Translations under genes and position numbers: made by a program
Shown here: piece after piece, positions 1-9,900 of the stretch
Layout: each line of letters begins with the position of its first letter
How positions within the stretch are numbered: position 1 is the first letter of the stretch
Source: Methylophaga sp.
Lineage (GTDB): Bacteria; Pseudomonadota; Gammaproteobacteria; Nitrosococcales; Methylophagaceae
DNA: 32,017 bases
Assembly: GCA_002733105.1 (NCBI GenBank)
Contig: NVUI01000003.1
Span: 37,031-69,047, forward strand
Reading direction: 5' to 3'
The notes under the pieces: generated by a model
Database searches by the model: none
What the model saw: the letters and a program-made list of their open reading frames with translations, nothing else
Told to the model about the DNA's origin: nothing

Positions 1-67
1 CTGGCAGCAGTTTCTTTTTAGAAAGGTCTCCAGTGGCTCCAAAAATGATGATTGTACAAGGTTTCAT
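1..67 (-). CDS. zwf: Glucose-6-phosphate 1-dehydrogenase, N-terminal fragment (cut by window edge)
   Basis: Only the first 22 codons lie in the window. They read M-K-P-C then TIIIFGATGDLSKKKLLP, the Rossmann-fold NADP-binding start typical of glucose-6-phosphate dehydrogenase (GATGDL then K-K-L-L-P). This enzyme oxidises glucose-6-phosphate to 6-phosphogluconolactone at the entry to the oxidative pentose-phosphate and Entner-Doudoroff routes. The ATG at 67-65 is preceded on the minus strand by GGGAGA, a good ribosome binding site, which supports this start. It is divergent from glgA, so two sugar-phosphate genes share a 76-bp intergenic region. The call rests on the N-terminal motif alone. 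Confidence 0.83.
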   Translation of the reverse strand, partial: MKPCTIIIFGATGDLSKKKLLP

Positions 68-78
68 GCAGTCTCCCG

Positions 79-129
79 TTGACAGACAATTGGTTTGCCC
101 GTGATATAATTTGATTTAATTGTACAATT
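79..129 (+). promoter_or_regulatory. glgA promoter with extended -10 and a 12-bp palindrome at the expected transcription start
   Basis: TATAAT at 105-110 is preceded by TG one base upstream (102-103), giving an extended -10 (TGNTATAAT). A perfect TTGACA lies at 79-84, but the 20-bp spacing is longer than the usual 17, so the extended -10 may do most of the work. Just downstream, AATTGTACAATT (118-129) is a perfect 12-bp palindrome placed where a repressor would cover the start site. The core TTGTACAA also occurs at about 53-60 inside zwf. Regulator unknown. Confidence 0.5.
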
Positions 130-143
130 TTTAGGAGCATAGC

Positions 144-1601
144 GTGCGAAAAATTCTTTTTGCTAGCAGCGAAGTCCACCCCTTAGTTAAAACGGGTGGT
201 TTAGCTGATGTATCGAGTAGTTTACCGATAGCACTTCACCAAAATGGTGATGATATTCGTATTGTTATGCCTGCTTATCGACAATGTTTAGAAGGGCTAA
301 AAAAAATTGAGCCAGTGGCGACGATTAAACTGGAAGGGTTTCATTTACCAATAGAAATTCTACAGGCAACATTGCCAGATAGTGGTGTTACTTTGTGGTT
401 GGTTCATTCCCCTGAACATTTTGACCGAGAGGGTGGGCCATACGGTTTGCCGCAAAGTGGTGACTTTGAAGATAATGCGGCCCGGTTTGCCTTATTTTCA
501 CGGGCTATTGCTGTTTTAGCTCTAGATCAAGCTGGGTTGGATTGGCAGCCTGATATTTTGCATTGTAACGATTGGCAAACAGGACTCGCACCTGCTTTGA
601 TAGCTGATGAGCCACATCGCCCGGCAACAATCTTTACTATTCATAACTTGGCCTATCAGGGTTTGTATTCTCGTGATGTATTTGATGCGTTAGATTTGCC
701 TGAGAGGTTCTGGCATAGCAATGGATTAGAATTTTATGGATTAATGTCATTTATGAAAGGGGGGTTAATCTATGCCGATCACCTTACGACAGTGAGCCCA
801 ACCTATGCTAAAGAAATTTGTAATTATGAATATGGCTATGGCTTAGAGGGTTTATTATCTTTACGAGCACAACAAGGTCGCCTGACTGGGATTTTGAATG
901 GCATTGATAATAATGAATGGGATCCTGAAGTCGATCGATACATTAAAAAAACATACTCAACGAACAATATTCGTAATAAGTTAGTCAATAAAGCTGCTAT
1001 TCAACGTCACTTTGCTTTACCTGAAAATTATGACGCGCTAGTGTTAGGCTTGATCAGTCGTTTAGTTTCACAAAAAGGGGTAGATATTACTTTAGATGCT
1101 GTTGCAAAAGTACTCGAAGCGGGCGTCAATGTTCAGCTAGTGTGTCTAGGCAGTGGTGAAGCAAGTTATGAACAAGATTTGCGTATATTACGCGCTCGTT
1201 TCCCTGATAAAGTAGGGGTACATATTGGTTATGATGAAGCTTTGTCACATCAAATAGAAGCGGGTGCAGATGTGTTTTTAATGCCTTCACGTTTTGAGCC
1301 TTGCGGTCTTAACCAACTTTATAGCTTGCGCTATGGTACGTTGCCAGTGGTCAGAAATACGGGGGGATTAGCTGATAGTGTCGTTGATGCTACTGAGGAA
1401 AACCGTAAAAATGGAACAGCAACAGGTTTTAAATTTGATCTAAGTACATCAGAGGCAATGGAAGAGGCACTTGATCGTGCACTTGATTTATTCCAACGTC
1501 CACGGCTTTGGCGAAATATGGTGTTGACGGCAATGGAACAAGATTACAGCTGGGAAAAAAGCTCTAAAGCATATCAACAATTATATGACCGTTTAGAGTA
1601 A
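144..1601 (+). CDS. glgA: Glycogen synthase (ADP-glucose, GT5 family)
   Basis: GlgA transfers glucose from ADP-glucose to the non-reducing end of alpha-1,4-glucan in the cytoplasm. The 485-aa length is normal for the bacterial GT5 family. The N-terminus carries the diagnostic ADP-glucose-binding KTGGLADV motif (residues 16-23). The C-terminal GT-B domain has the family's FEPCGLNQLYSLRYG segment with the E-x7-E-like region. The start is GTG at 144, chosen because AGGAG lies 7 bases upstream (133-137) and the MRKILFASSEV start is typical. It is divergent from zwf, and no other glycogen gene is in view. It converges with the pqiA-side genes, with an inverted repeat downstream at 1626-1671. Confidence 0.95.
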   Translation: MRKILFASSEVHPLVKTGGLADVSSSLPIALHQNGDDIRIVMPAYRQCLEGLKKIEPVATIKLEGFHLPIEILQATLPDSGVTLWLVHSPEHFDREGGPYGLPQSGDFEDNAARFALFSRAIAVLALDQAGLDWQPDILHCNDWQTGLAPALIADEPHRPATIFTIHNLAYQGLYSRDVFDALDLPERFWHSNGLEFYGLMSFMKGGLIYADHLTTVSPTYAKEICNYEYGYGLEGLLSLRAQQGRLTGILNGIDNNEWDPEVDRYIKKTYSTNNIRNKLVNKAAIQRHFALPENYDALVLGLISRLVSQKGVDITLDAVAKVLEAGVNVQLVCLGSGEASYEQDLRILRARFPDKVGVHIGYDEALSHQIEAGADVFLMPSRFEPCGLNQLYSLRYGTLPVVRNTGGLADSVVDATEENRKNGTATGFKFDLSTSEAMEEALDRALDLFQRPRLWRNMVLTAMEQDYSWEKSSKAYQQLYDRLE

Positions 1602-1625
1602 GCGCTTTTTATATTGAATTTGAAC

Positions 1626-1671
1626 GGTTAAAAATCAGTGAATGGATTTTGGGTCAAAGTCATTTTTAACC
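1626..1671. terminator. Inverted repeat between convergent glgA and pqiA-side genes, possible bidirectional terminator
   Basis: A 10-bp perfect inverted repeat, ggttaaaaat (1626-1635) and atttttaacc (1662-1671), is separated by 26 bases. Each arm carries five A or T residues, so in either direction the transcript would end a stem with a short U tract. The long loop and AT-rich stem make it weak, but it lies between two convergent transcription units where a shared terminator is expected. Confidence 0.35.
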
Positions 1672-1728
1672 AAATGCAAAGTGATTAATAGAAGAGTGAT
1701 CTGTGTAGATTTAAAAGAGTAGTAATGC

Positions 1729-1845
1729 TTATTGTTGCATTGTTCCATCAGGAAAGGCACTGCAACTATCAGAAGTAAAGGGGGTTATCTGTTCTGCTTG
1801 AACAACATTAAACAGTATGGCAAACAGAATAAAGAGTATTTTCAT
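1729..1845 (-). pseudogene. Truncated secreted protein, N-terminal 38 codons only
   Basis: An ATG at 1845-1843, two bases after the stop of the PqiA-like gene, opens a 38-residue frame. It has a clear signal peptide (MKILFILFAILFNVVQA) and then E-Q-I-T-P-F-T-S-D-S-C-S-A-F-P-D-G-T-M-Q-Q, ending at TAA (1731-1729). From memory, the segment S-D-x-C-S-x-F-P-D-G-T begins a family of small secreted hypothetical proteins of gammaproteobacteria that normally continue for about 100 more residues with a C-C-x2-H-D motif. No continuation was found in any minus-strand frame downstream, so this looks like a 3'-truncated gene at the end of the operon. A genuinely short secreted peptide cannot be excluded. 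Confidence 0.5.
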
Positions 1846-1847
1846 GT

Positions 1848-2372
1848 TTAATGGTTGGCTTGAATACGAACAACTTGTTGAGTGATAAACATAATTAATA
1901 GCACGGCTGTTGCAAAGATGTATAAACCGAAATGTACTTGAATACTTGCGATAGCCCCTAGCTTGACGATGACAATAAGAATAGCCACAACCATGACATC
2001 TAGCATGGCCCAGCGGCCATATTCATGCATGAGATAGAGCATTTTTTTTCGTAACTTAGGCCTTAAGGTGTTTGGGTGAAGTAGGTTAAATAATAAGATG
2101 ATTTTAGCGAGAGGAAGCAGAACACTAAAACTAGCGACAATGATAAACAGAACGATTTGACCATCTTGTAGCAGTTGCCAAACACCCGATATGATGGTGA
2201 ATGAACTATTAAATAGTACAAATTTTGTCAGCGTTAAAATGGGGGCCACAAACCCTGCAATCAACAGAAGTGACGCTAGCACTAACAACCAACGCAATAT
2301 GATAGGCTTAATGGTTATCAGTTTGTGTTTCCACGCGATCTTTTTTTGCCACATATCGAGGTCGTTTATCAC
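1848..2372 (-). CDS. PqiA-like (paraquat-inducible protein A family) membrane protein, single domain
   Basis: A 174-aa integral membrane protein with four predicted hydrophobic segments (about residues 25-50, 71-98, 119-140 and 148-166). It shows PqiA-family features: P-x-L-T near the end of the first segment, S-G-V-W-Q-L, and the L-D-V-M-V-V-A-I segment (W-x-M-L-D-V). PqiA/LetA proteins work with MCE-domain proteins in lipid transport between the membranes; no MCE gene is adjacent. At 174 aa it corresponds to about one half of tandem PqiA. The GTG start at 2372 lies inside the upstream helicase gene (65-base overlap); an ATG at 2354 is the alternative. Neither has a strong ribosome binding site, so translational coupling is likely. 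Confidence 0.8.
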   Translation of the reverse strand: MINDLDMWQKKIAWKHKLITIKPIILRWLLVLASLLLIAGFVAPILTLTKFVLFNSSFTIISGVWQLLQDGQIVLFIIVASFSVLLPLAKIILLFNLLHPNTLRPKLRKKMLYLMHEYGRWAMLDVMVVAILIVIVKLGAIASIQVHFGLYIFATAVLLIMFITQQVVRIQANH

Positions 2373-3540
2373 CTTTCTTTTTAGTTTCAGCTTTATTAGC
2401 CTTAGATTTGGCGGCTAGTCCTTTCATTTTTGCTACCGGTAATTTAGATTGAAGATGGAATTCAATACGTTCTAAATTTTTACGATCATGAAGTTCCACT
2501 AAGTTAATGGCCGTGCCAACTTGGCCCGCCCGCCCAGTGCGGCCAATCCGATGGATATAAATATCACCTTTAAAAGGTAAGTCATAGTTAATCACATGAG
2601 TGATATTGGTTAAATCTAGACCACGTGCAGCCACATCAGTTGCCACCATCACTTTGATTTGTCCAGTACGAAATTTACGTGTTTTATCTAGACGAGTGGC
2701 TTGATTAAAATCACCATGCATAACTTGGGCAGAAATATTTTGTGATTGCAACCAGTCTGTGACTTGTTCAGCACGTTCTTTTTTATTGCAAAATACCAGA
2801 GCACTTTGACAGTTTTTATGATTAATACTGGCTAGTAGCAATGCTTGTTTGTGTTCTCTATTATCTGCAAAGTAGACATGTTGTGAGACTTGCTCTGATT
2901 TTTGGTTTGCAGCATTTATTTGGATAATTTCAGCATCAGAAAGCAGTTCCTCTGCAAAAATATCAACCCCACTACCTGCTAATGTTGCTGAAAATAAACA
3001 GGCTTGAAAGCCATCAGCAATCGTAGCGAGCAGGGAAAGAACATCGGGGCTTAGACCCATATCTAGCATACGATCTGCTTCATCAATGATCACAACATTG
3101 ATATCAGATAGATCCAACACTTCGTCGGACACAAGATTAAGTAAACGACCAGGAGTACCGATGACGATGTCACAAGGTTGTTGTAAAAAATTAGCTTGTT
3201 TTGCTTGAGAAAAGCCCCCCGTTACGATAACGGTATTAATGTCAAGATGCCTACTAAATCGTTCAACGACGTATTGGATCTGGAATGCCAGTTCTCGAGT
3301 AGGTGCTAGCATGAGCACTTTGGGCTGCTGATTTGTGTTAGGTTCATCAATCAGTTGTTGTAACACCGGTAAAACAAACGCAGCCGTTTTACCCGTTCCC
3401 GTTGCTGCACCCGCTAAGACATCCTTACCTTCAAGAATAAAAGGGATGGCAGCTTCTTGTACTGCCGTAGGTGTTTGAAAATCCAGCTTTTCAAGCACTT
3501 GTAATAATTTTTCATCAAGAAAAAAATCGTCAAAGATCAT
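2308..3540 (-). CDS. DEAD-box ATP-dependent RNA helicase, SrmB-like
   Basis: A 410-aa DEAD-box helicase with the full motif series: Q-motif region (F-x-T-P-T-A-V-Q, about residues 21-28), Walker A ATGTGKT (about 46-52), [28 protein letters not shown] and HRIGRTGRAG. The C-terminus (about 370-410) is a Lys-rich basic tail. The spacing and the M-L-D-M-G segment after DEAD resemble E. coli SrmB, a large-ribosomal-subunit assembly factor, but RhlE-like helicases are close enough that no symbol is given. It follows the SMP-30-like gene by 7 bases and overlaps the PqiA-like gene, so it is mid-operon. Confidence 0.9.
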   Translation of the reverse strand: MIFDDFFLDEKLLQVLEKLDFQTPTAVQEAAIPFILEGKDVLAGAATGTGKTAAFVLPVLQQLIDEPNTNQQPKVLMLAPTRELAFQIQYVVERFSRHLDINTVIVTGGFSQAKQANFLQQPCDIVIGTPGRLLNLVSDEVLDLSDINVVIIDEADRMLDMGLSPDVLSLLATIADGFQACLFSATLAGSGVDIFAEELLSDAEIIQINAANQKSEQVSQHVYFADNREHKQALLLASINHKNCQSALVFCNKKERAEQVTDWLQSQNISAQVMHGDFNQATRLDKTRKFRTGQIKVMVATDVAARGLDLTNITHVINYDLPFKGDIYIHRIGRTGRAGQVGTAINLVELHDRKNLERIEFHLQSKLPVAKMKGLAAKSKANKAETKKKGDKRPRYVAKKDRVETQTDNH

Positions 3541-3547
3541 GGGATAA

Positions 3548-4429
3548 CTAGCGGCCTATTTGGTAGGCAACAACGTTGCCAGAGAACATCATAGGAATAA
3601 TGACTAATCTATGTTCAGGCATTACGGTATGGTCTGCACTGCCTTGTTGTAATGTCAGTAATGTGGTGCTGATACCTGCTGGTGTGATATGAAGTAATTT
3701 ACCTGCCATCCAATCGGTCACATAATAATGTCCGTTACCGTCAGCCTCTACACCATCTAGGTTACCCACAGGTGATTTATCACCAAGACTTTCAATTTGT
3801 TTAGTCGTAAGATTAATGGTTTTTAAATGACCTGGGATGTCGGTGGCAAAGCCATCAGTCATATTACCCCAACTACCCACAATCAATTGATCATGCTCAA
3901 CTAATAATCCATTCGGAGATTCTAACTGATCGCTGTGGATCCATATTTCAAATTGGCCATTTTTCAAAGAATAGATAGTGTTGGTCAGTACGTCGGATAC
4001 GTAGACATTGCCTTGATCATCAGCAGCTACATCATTAAGAAGCTTAGCATTAGGTGCAAGATAACGTTGAATAATATGGTTGTTTTTAACATCAATTTTG
4101 ATCAGTTCATTAATATCCGCAACAAAAAGTATGTCACCGACAAGCGCCATGCCTTTAGGGGCATTCAGATCGTTCACCCAATGTTGCTCTATGAGCTCAC
4201 CATTAACAGATAGTATTGAAATATAACCATTTCCATCAGCAGCAATAGGATCGCCATTTATGTTAGAGACATAAAGTACATTACGTTGGGCATCATAAAC
4301 GACAGATTCTGGCTGTTCGAATACTGTTGCAGTTTGCCATGCGGGCACTAAAATTGGCTCAGCGACTAAGATGGTTGTGGGCAAAAGTAAGCAAGCTAAG
4401 CTTAATAGTAATGTAGCTGTAAATTTCAT
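3548..4429 (-). CDS. Secreted SMP-30/gluconolactonase/NHL-like beta-propeller protein
   Basis: The preferred start is the ATG at 4429, giving 293 aa with a clear signal peptide (MKFTATLLLSLACLLLPTTI, then V-A-E-P). A frame from 4498 would add 23 polar residues before the signal peptide and is less likely. The mature protein shows repeating blades with the pattern P-x-G-(M/L)-x-V...D-x-L-x-V-A-D, typical of SMP-30/LRE and NHL propellers: A-P-K-G-M, S-P-N-G-L-L-V, G-N-L-D-G-V-E-A-D-G-N-G-H-Y-Y-V-T-D. The family includes lactonases and strictosidine-synthase-like proteins, so the substrate cannot be named. Likely periplasmic. It lies between the EamA transporter and helicase genes on the same strand. 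Confidence 0.75.
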   Translation of the reverse strand: MKFTATLLLSLACLLLPTTILVAEPILVPAWQTATVFEQPESVVYDAQRNVLYVSNINGDPIAADGNGYISILSVNGELIEQHWVNDLNAPKGMALVGDILFVADINELIKIDVKNNHIIQRYLAPNAKLLNDVAADDQGNVYVSDVLTNTIYSLKNGQFEIWIHSDQLESPNGLLVEHDQLIVGSWGNMTDGFATDIPGHLKTINLTTKQIESLGDKSPVGNLDGVEADGNGHYYVTDWMAGKLLHITPAGISTTLLTLQQGSADHTVMPEHRLVIIPMMFSGNVVAYQIGR

Positions 4430-4510
4430 GGCTGTCTCAAATAGAGTATTTAGTCGGGTAATGATACCAGTTTTTAGCTTTAGTCTGGCAGGCAACATAG
4501 ACCCATATCG

Positions 4511-5383
4511 TTAGGCTTTCAAAACTAATAGACTGCCAGCGACCATTACCAAGCAAGCGGTAAGACGCCGGGCAAAATGTTTTTCATTAAATATGCGATA
4601 GCCAAGAAAGACTTGTAATACCATGCCGAGCTGAAATAGGGCTAGAGAGTAGGCAATTAATAATTTGGAGAAAACAATCATGGTCAGATATTGCATTAAA
4701 AAGATCAGAATACCAAGATACAGAAAATGATAGATATGATTTTTCGCTTGTGGGTAGTCTTTAGTAAAATTATCTTTTAGGAAGATCGTATGAGCAAGGA
4801 TTGCTAAAGGAAAGCCAATTAAACACCAAAGCACAGTGGTAGATAGAGCGCCACCAGAAATAACGGCATTTTTTAGAGGTAAGGTACCAATAGAGAACAG
4901 TAATATTGATAAGAAGCGGTATTGCACTCCACGGTCTGTGAATAACTGTAATAGGCGATTAGTATTGGTATGTATTGCTGGTGGAAATAGAAAGTAACTG
5001 CCAACAACAATAATACCAATACCCATAAAGCCTTGTAGACTAGGAATTTCATCAATAAAGATCATCGCCAGTAACATAGAGATAACGATTTTATAGGCAT
5101 TCAATGGCCCAAAAATAGAGAGGTCCGTTTTTGATAGAGACATCACTAAAAATAACGTGCCTGCCATATCAAGTAAGGCTGCAAAGAAGATGTTTACCCA
5201 GAAAGTAGTTGATAGAGACGAAAAATCAAAGGCCCATAGCAGTGGAAAGCAAATGATGCTCAACACCAAATAAGATGCCATAACAATAAAGAAAGGGTGT
5301 AACCCTTGATGAGCTAATTTTTTCTGGAATACGTTGGCAAAAGATGAGAATAATAAACGCCCAAAAACAATAAGAATTTCCAA
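4511..5383 (-). CDS. EamA/DMT-family inner-membrane transporter
   Basis: A 290-aa protein with about ten hydrophobic segments arranged as two repeats, the drug/metabolite transporter (EamA) pattern. The first half has the conserved region around residues 85-115 (L-N-A-Y-K-I-V-I-S-M-L then an acidic I-D-E-I-P), where EamA proteins carry their L-x-P-x-(V)-x-x-L-x-E-P-like segment. The substrate is unknown. It starts 41 bases after the CHASE-GGDEF gene and is probably read through from it. A decayed copy of its first ~60 codons is present at 11047-11222. Confidence 0.83.
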   Translation of the reverse strand: MEILIVFGRLLFSSFANVFQKKLAHQGLHPFFIVMASYLVLSIICFPLLWAFDFSSLSTTFWVNIFFAALLDMAGTLFLVMSLSKTDLSIFGPLNAYKIVISMLLAMIFIDEIPSLQGFMGIGIIVVGSYFLFPPAIHTNTNRLLQLFTDRGVQYRFLSILLFSIGTLPLKNAVISGGALSTTVLWCLIGFPLAILAHTIFLKDNFTKDYPQAKNHIYHFLYLGILIFLMQYLTMIVFSKLLIAYSLALFQLGMVLQVFLGYRIFNEKHFARRLTACLVMVAGSLLVLKA

Positions 5384-5424
5384 TGGGTATCTGACCGTTT
5401 GAGATTAAATAAACTGAGGTATAT

Positions 5425-6990
5425 TTATAGTGAGCATACGGTATTTCTACCCGCCTTTTTAGCCTTATAAAGTGCTTTGTCGGCAAGTATAATAAGCTCT
5501 CTTACAGATGCTCCTTTTTTAGGAAATATCGTACCAAATCCGACACTGATAGTGACATGATTAGCTGTCTTCGAAGTGCTGTGGGGAATATGTAAATTTT
5601 CTATATTTTCCCGACAGAGCTCAGATAATATATAAGCATCACTGGTATTTGGCAGAATGATGGCAAATTCTTCACCACCATAACGGGTTGCTAGATCAGT
5701 GGTTCGACGAAGTGTACTATGTAGTTGATAAGCTATATCTTTTAGACAATGATCGCCAGCCAAATGACCATATGTATCATTGAACTGTTTGAAATAATCT
5801 ATATCAATCATAATAAGTGATATAGGCTGCTGCTCTCGAATAGAATGGGCCCATTCTTGTTCAAGATAAATATCAAAGTGGCGGCGGTTAGCAATGCCTG
5901 TTAAGCCATCTTGCATGGAAATTTTTTCGAGTTCTTGTTGGGCTTTTTTTAATTCAAAGGTTCTTTCTTCGACTGCTTTTTGAATAACTTCTGCATGATG
6001 AGCTATGAACAAAGAGTTAACAACACTGTAACTGACAATGATAAAACCTAACAAAAAGATAACAAGTGGTGTTGAGCTTCTACGTTCATAAATGTATCCC
6101 TTTGAAGGGGTCGCTAATATAGTCCATTGTCTTCCCCCAATGAGGTTGAGTTGTTTCATATAATGGATGGATGTATTGGTATTAGAAATATTTGAGACTT
6201 GTCGAGAGTGTAGAATTTTTGTGGGTACTGATGTTTCGTCAATCAGTGTTAAATTAATGCCTCGGATTGATGTGTTTAGGGTTGAGTTATTGATTAAATC
6301 ATCGATTTTGAATATACCTAAGGCAAACCCAGCTAATTGAGAATAACGCTTTTCAGCTGTTGTTGGCATGCCATGATAGATAGGAAGGAAGGCCAAAAAG
6401 GCTTGCTGAGTAATATTATCTTGCACTAAGGTAATGCTTGATGATGCTGTTAGGGATCCTGTTTCACGAGATTGTGTTAATGCTTTTAGACGTTCAGTAT
6501 TTGAAGCGAGGTCAAAGCCAAATGTAGGTTCATTTCCAGTTAAAGGTTCGATGTAATAAACTGGAAAATATTCGTTTCGCTGTTTTGCTCGAATGATCTT
6601 ACCCTGTGGATCACGTTCAGTGATTTCAAAATGTGGATATTGTTGCTGTCGTTCCAATTCTATCTTAGAACGTTCGATTTTATTTACTCTAGGAACCCAT
6701 TCAAGTGCTTGAATATTAGGGTACCGAGATAACACTTCTGTCGCAAAGCGGTTAAATTCACTGGCGGTAACATTGTCAGAGCTGTCATATAAGCCCTTAA
6801 TAGCATAGAGCGCTTCAAAATTGAGGCTGATTTCCTTTTCAATAGAAAATAATTGTGCATCTACATCGCTGTTAAACTCAGTATTTATGGCCTGAGATTC
6901 AGCAGTATAAAAAAACCATGCAAGTATGACTGATGAGGCTAAACCAAGGAGAAAGGTAATCGTTATTCTAAAATTAGAAAGCGGCTTCAT
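5425..6990 (-). CDS. CHASE-domain membrane diguanylate cyclase (GGDEF)
   Basis: A 521-aa inner-membrane protein. TM1 is at residues 9-28, a periplasmic CHASE sensor domain at about 40-300 (A-L-E-W-V-P-R-V and the Y-F-P-V-Y-Y-I-E-P segment are typical), and TM2 at about 308-332. A short coiled coil (335-358) leads to a GGDEF domain (about 360-521). The active-site loop is GGEEF (438-442), so diguanylate cyclase activity is expected. An RxxD inhibitory site (R429, D432) stands exactly five residues before it, so product inhibition by c-di-GMP is expected. Its ATG lies 17 bases inside the end of the upstream GGDEF-EAL gene, so the two are translationally coupled. CHASE ligands are unknown here. 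Confidence 0.93.
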   Translation of the reverse strand: MKPLSNFRITITFLLGLASSVILAWFFYTAESQAINTEFNSDVDAQLFSIEKEISLNFEALYAIKGLYDSSDNVTASEFNRFATEVLSRYPNIQALEWVPRVNKIERSKIELERQQQYPHFEITERDPQGKIIRAKQRNEYFPVYYIEPLTGNEPTFGFDLASNTERLKALTQSRETGSLTASSSITLVQDNITQQAFLAFLPIYHGMPTTAEKRYSQLAGFALGIFKIDDLINNSTLNTSIRGINLTLIDETSVPTKILHSRQVSNISNTNTSIHYMKQLNLIGGRQWTILATPSKGYIYERRSSTPLVIFLLGFIIVSYSVVNSLFIAHHAEVIQKAVEERTFELKKAQQELEKISMQDGLTGIANRRHFDIYLEQEWAHSIREQQPISLIMIDIDYFKQFNDTYGHLAGDHCLKDIAYQLHSTLRRTTDLATRYGGEEFAIILPNTSDAYILSELCRENIENLHIPHSTSKTANHVTISVGFGTIFPKKGASVRELIILADKALYKAKKAGRNTVCSL

Positions 6991-9900
6991 TTTTCTTTAA
7001 AATAATGTTCATATCTTCAAAGGCCCTTTGCACCTCAATTAGCCCTGTCTGGGCCACATCTATTTCGCCAGCTTGATAAATCATTAATAGATCTAAAGCC
7101 GATTGGTGCATAGTTTGATGAGAAGATTCAATTTGATCCATGAGGGTACTTGTAAACCATTGTTTTCGTTTCGCCCGTTTTATCCAATGTCCACAATGAC
7201 ATTTTGTTTGCGTCATAATGGGCCATGACTCAACGTCTTCGGGCGATGATTGAATGTTATTATGAAAAGCAGTAATCCATTGTGTGGAGACAAGTTTGAA
7301 TAATTTTATTCTTCGATCTTGAATGCTCTTTTTTTTGCTAGCATATGCTATCCATTCTAAATTGGGACTGTAATTTAGTAGCCATGGTTTAATATCATCA
7401 GCAGGCATTGGTCGAGCAATACCAAACCCTTGTGCTTGCTCACACCCCAAAGTGAGTAACATTAAACCATGCTCAGTTGTTTCTACACCTTCTGCTATGA
7501 CATTACGGTTAAATGAATGAGCTAAGCCAATCACACCCTTAATAAGGGTGTAATCATTAGGATCATCAAGTATGTCTTTGACAAAGCTGCGATCTATTTT
7601 AATCGTTTGGGCCGGTAAGTTTCTGAGGTGTGTAAGTGATGAATAGCCAGTGCCGAAATCATCTAAAGCAATGTTAACTCCCAGCGTGTGTCGGCAAGAT
7701 TTTACAATGTTACTAATGGTTGTCAGATCTCCTAGTGCACTACTTTCTAATATTTCTAGCTGAAAGTATTTAGACTTCACTTTAGGATATTTTGCTAAGG
7801 CTGTGTTGAGCTCATCATGGAATGTAGGAGACTGTAAATGGTGAGAAGAAATATTGACGCTGACTTCAAACATAATGTCTTGTTTACGCCATGTATTTAA
7901 TTGTGCTAGTGCTTCATTAATAACCCAATTACCCACTTGAATTTCAAGATCTGTATTTTCAATATCAGGTAAAAAGTCAAAAGGAGGCACTAGGCCTTTT
8001 TCAGGATGTTGCCAGCGAATAAGTGCCTCAGCGCCAAAAACGTCCCCTGTTTTCATATTAATTTTGGGTTGATAATAGAGACAAAACTCATTGTTTATTA
8101 AGGCTTGTTGTATTTCTTGTAGTCGAGATAATTTGTGTATCGTTTGTTGATCATCTAATGCATTGTATAGTCTATAATGATTTTTACCGGACAGCTTTGC
8201 TTGGTACATTGCTTGATCAGCATGGCGCAACAGTGTGTCTAGATCAGAATCATCCAGTGGGAACATAGTGATGCCTGTCGATGTACTAATTTTGTGAGAA
8301 TGACCATCAATGAGATAAGGTTGGGATAATGATGCATGAATGCGTTGTATCATTAATTCACAATGAGTAAATGACTCAATATCTCTTAATAGCAGCGTAA
8401 ACTCATCTCCACCCTGACGAGAAACAGTATCTTCCTCTCTAATATTAGCCTGAATACGTGCTGCGACTTCAATTAATAATTGATCGCCTGTGTCATGACC
8501 ATAACCATCATTAACCGGTTTGAAATTATCTAAATCTAGAAAACAAATAGCAAACATACTTTCATTGCGATTACTGTGTGCTATCGCTTGAGAAAATCGA
8601 TCGGCAAAGAGGGTACGGTTAGGCAATTGAGTGAGCACATCATAATGTGCTATTGATTCAAGTGTTTGTTGTTGCTGCTTACTTTCAGTAATGTCAGTAA
8701 ATAAAATGACATAATGTAGCGTTGTACCAGCATCATCTTTTAATAGCGATATAGTGTACAGAGCAGGAAAAGATTGACCATTTTTTTTACGATTCCACAC
8801 TTCACCTTGCCAATGACCTTGTTTATTGGTGATCTGCCAAATATCATCGTAGAATTCTGGACTGTGTTTGTCAGATCTGAATAGGTGACCATGTTGGCCA
8901 ATAATATCATCAAGGTTATAACCGGTAATATCGCTGAAAGCGGGGTTTACATCAATGATACGGGCATTAGCATCCGTAATAATAATCCCTTCATGAGTAT
9001 CACTAAATACGCGTGCTGAGAGCTGTAATTTTTCATCAGCTGCTCGGTTTTCAAGTTCAATACTTGCTCTGACAGCCAGACTCTTTAACAGGTCTTTGGT
9101 TTGCCTGTTTTCAGTCATCGGCCGATCATCCAGCATGGCAATAAGCCCTAGGACTTTGTTCTGTGTATTTTTAAGCGGCACTCCAATATAACTTTCTGCC
9201 TGCATTTCAACTATCATTTGATCTTTAGGAAATAGCTGTTGGATATTGCTTGGATAAAAACATGCACCTACCTGAGCAACATTTGCACATGGCGTATCTT
9301 TTAGCTCATAAGTTATATTGTCTATAAATTGACCATCTGCCCATAATGCTATGGTAGTTGCATGAGTATGGACAGCATTCACTATGGCAAGAAAGGCATA
9401 ACGCATATCATTAGAGAGGGCAAGTTGACGAACAATAGTTTTGAAAATATCATTTTCTGCCTGCGTGCCACTCTCAGCTAGTGCTTGTAATACCAACTCA
9501 TTACGTTTTCGGTGGGAAATATCCATTACCACCCCGACCATGAGTAGAGGGTTTTTATGGGGATCCCACTCAGCAATTTTGCAAGAGGCTCGGAGCCATA
9601 GCCATTTCCCCTCAGCAGTTTTTCTTCTGTACTCCATTACGATGGCTTCACCTGACTTAATACCCTGTTGAAATATTGCCATGGTTGCATTCATGTCATC
9701 TGGATGGAGGTTGTCTTTCCATGTTTGGATAGTAAATAAAGTTTCTTTATTATTAATATTTAATAATGTGTGATATTCATCACTTACGATAATATTTTCT
9801 GTTTGTACATTTATTTCAAACCAGGCTTGGTTAGCAGAGTGTAAGACTCGTTCAAGACGCCGTTGATTTATAGATAAATCAATGGATTGTTGCTGTACTT

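Noticed and set aside
2191-2418. 75-codon plus-strand frame opposite the PqiA-like and helicase genes
   Set aside because: It is antisense to two well-supported genes and shows no protein family features.
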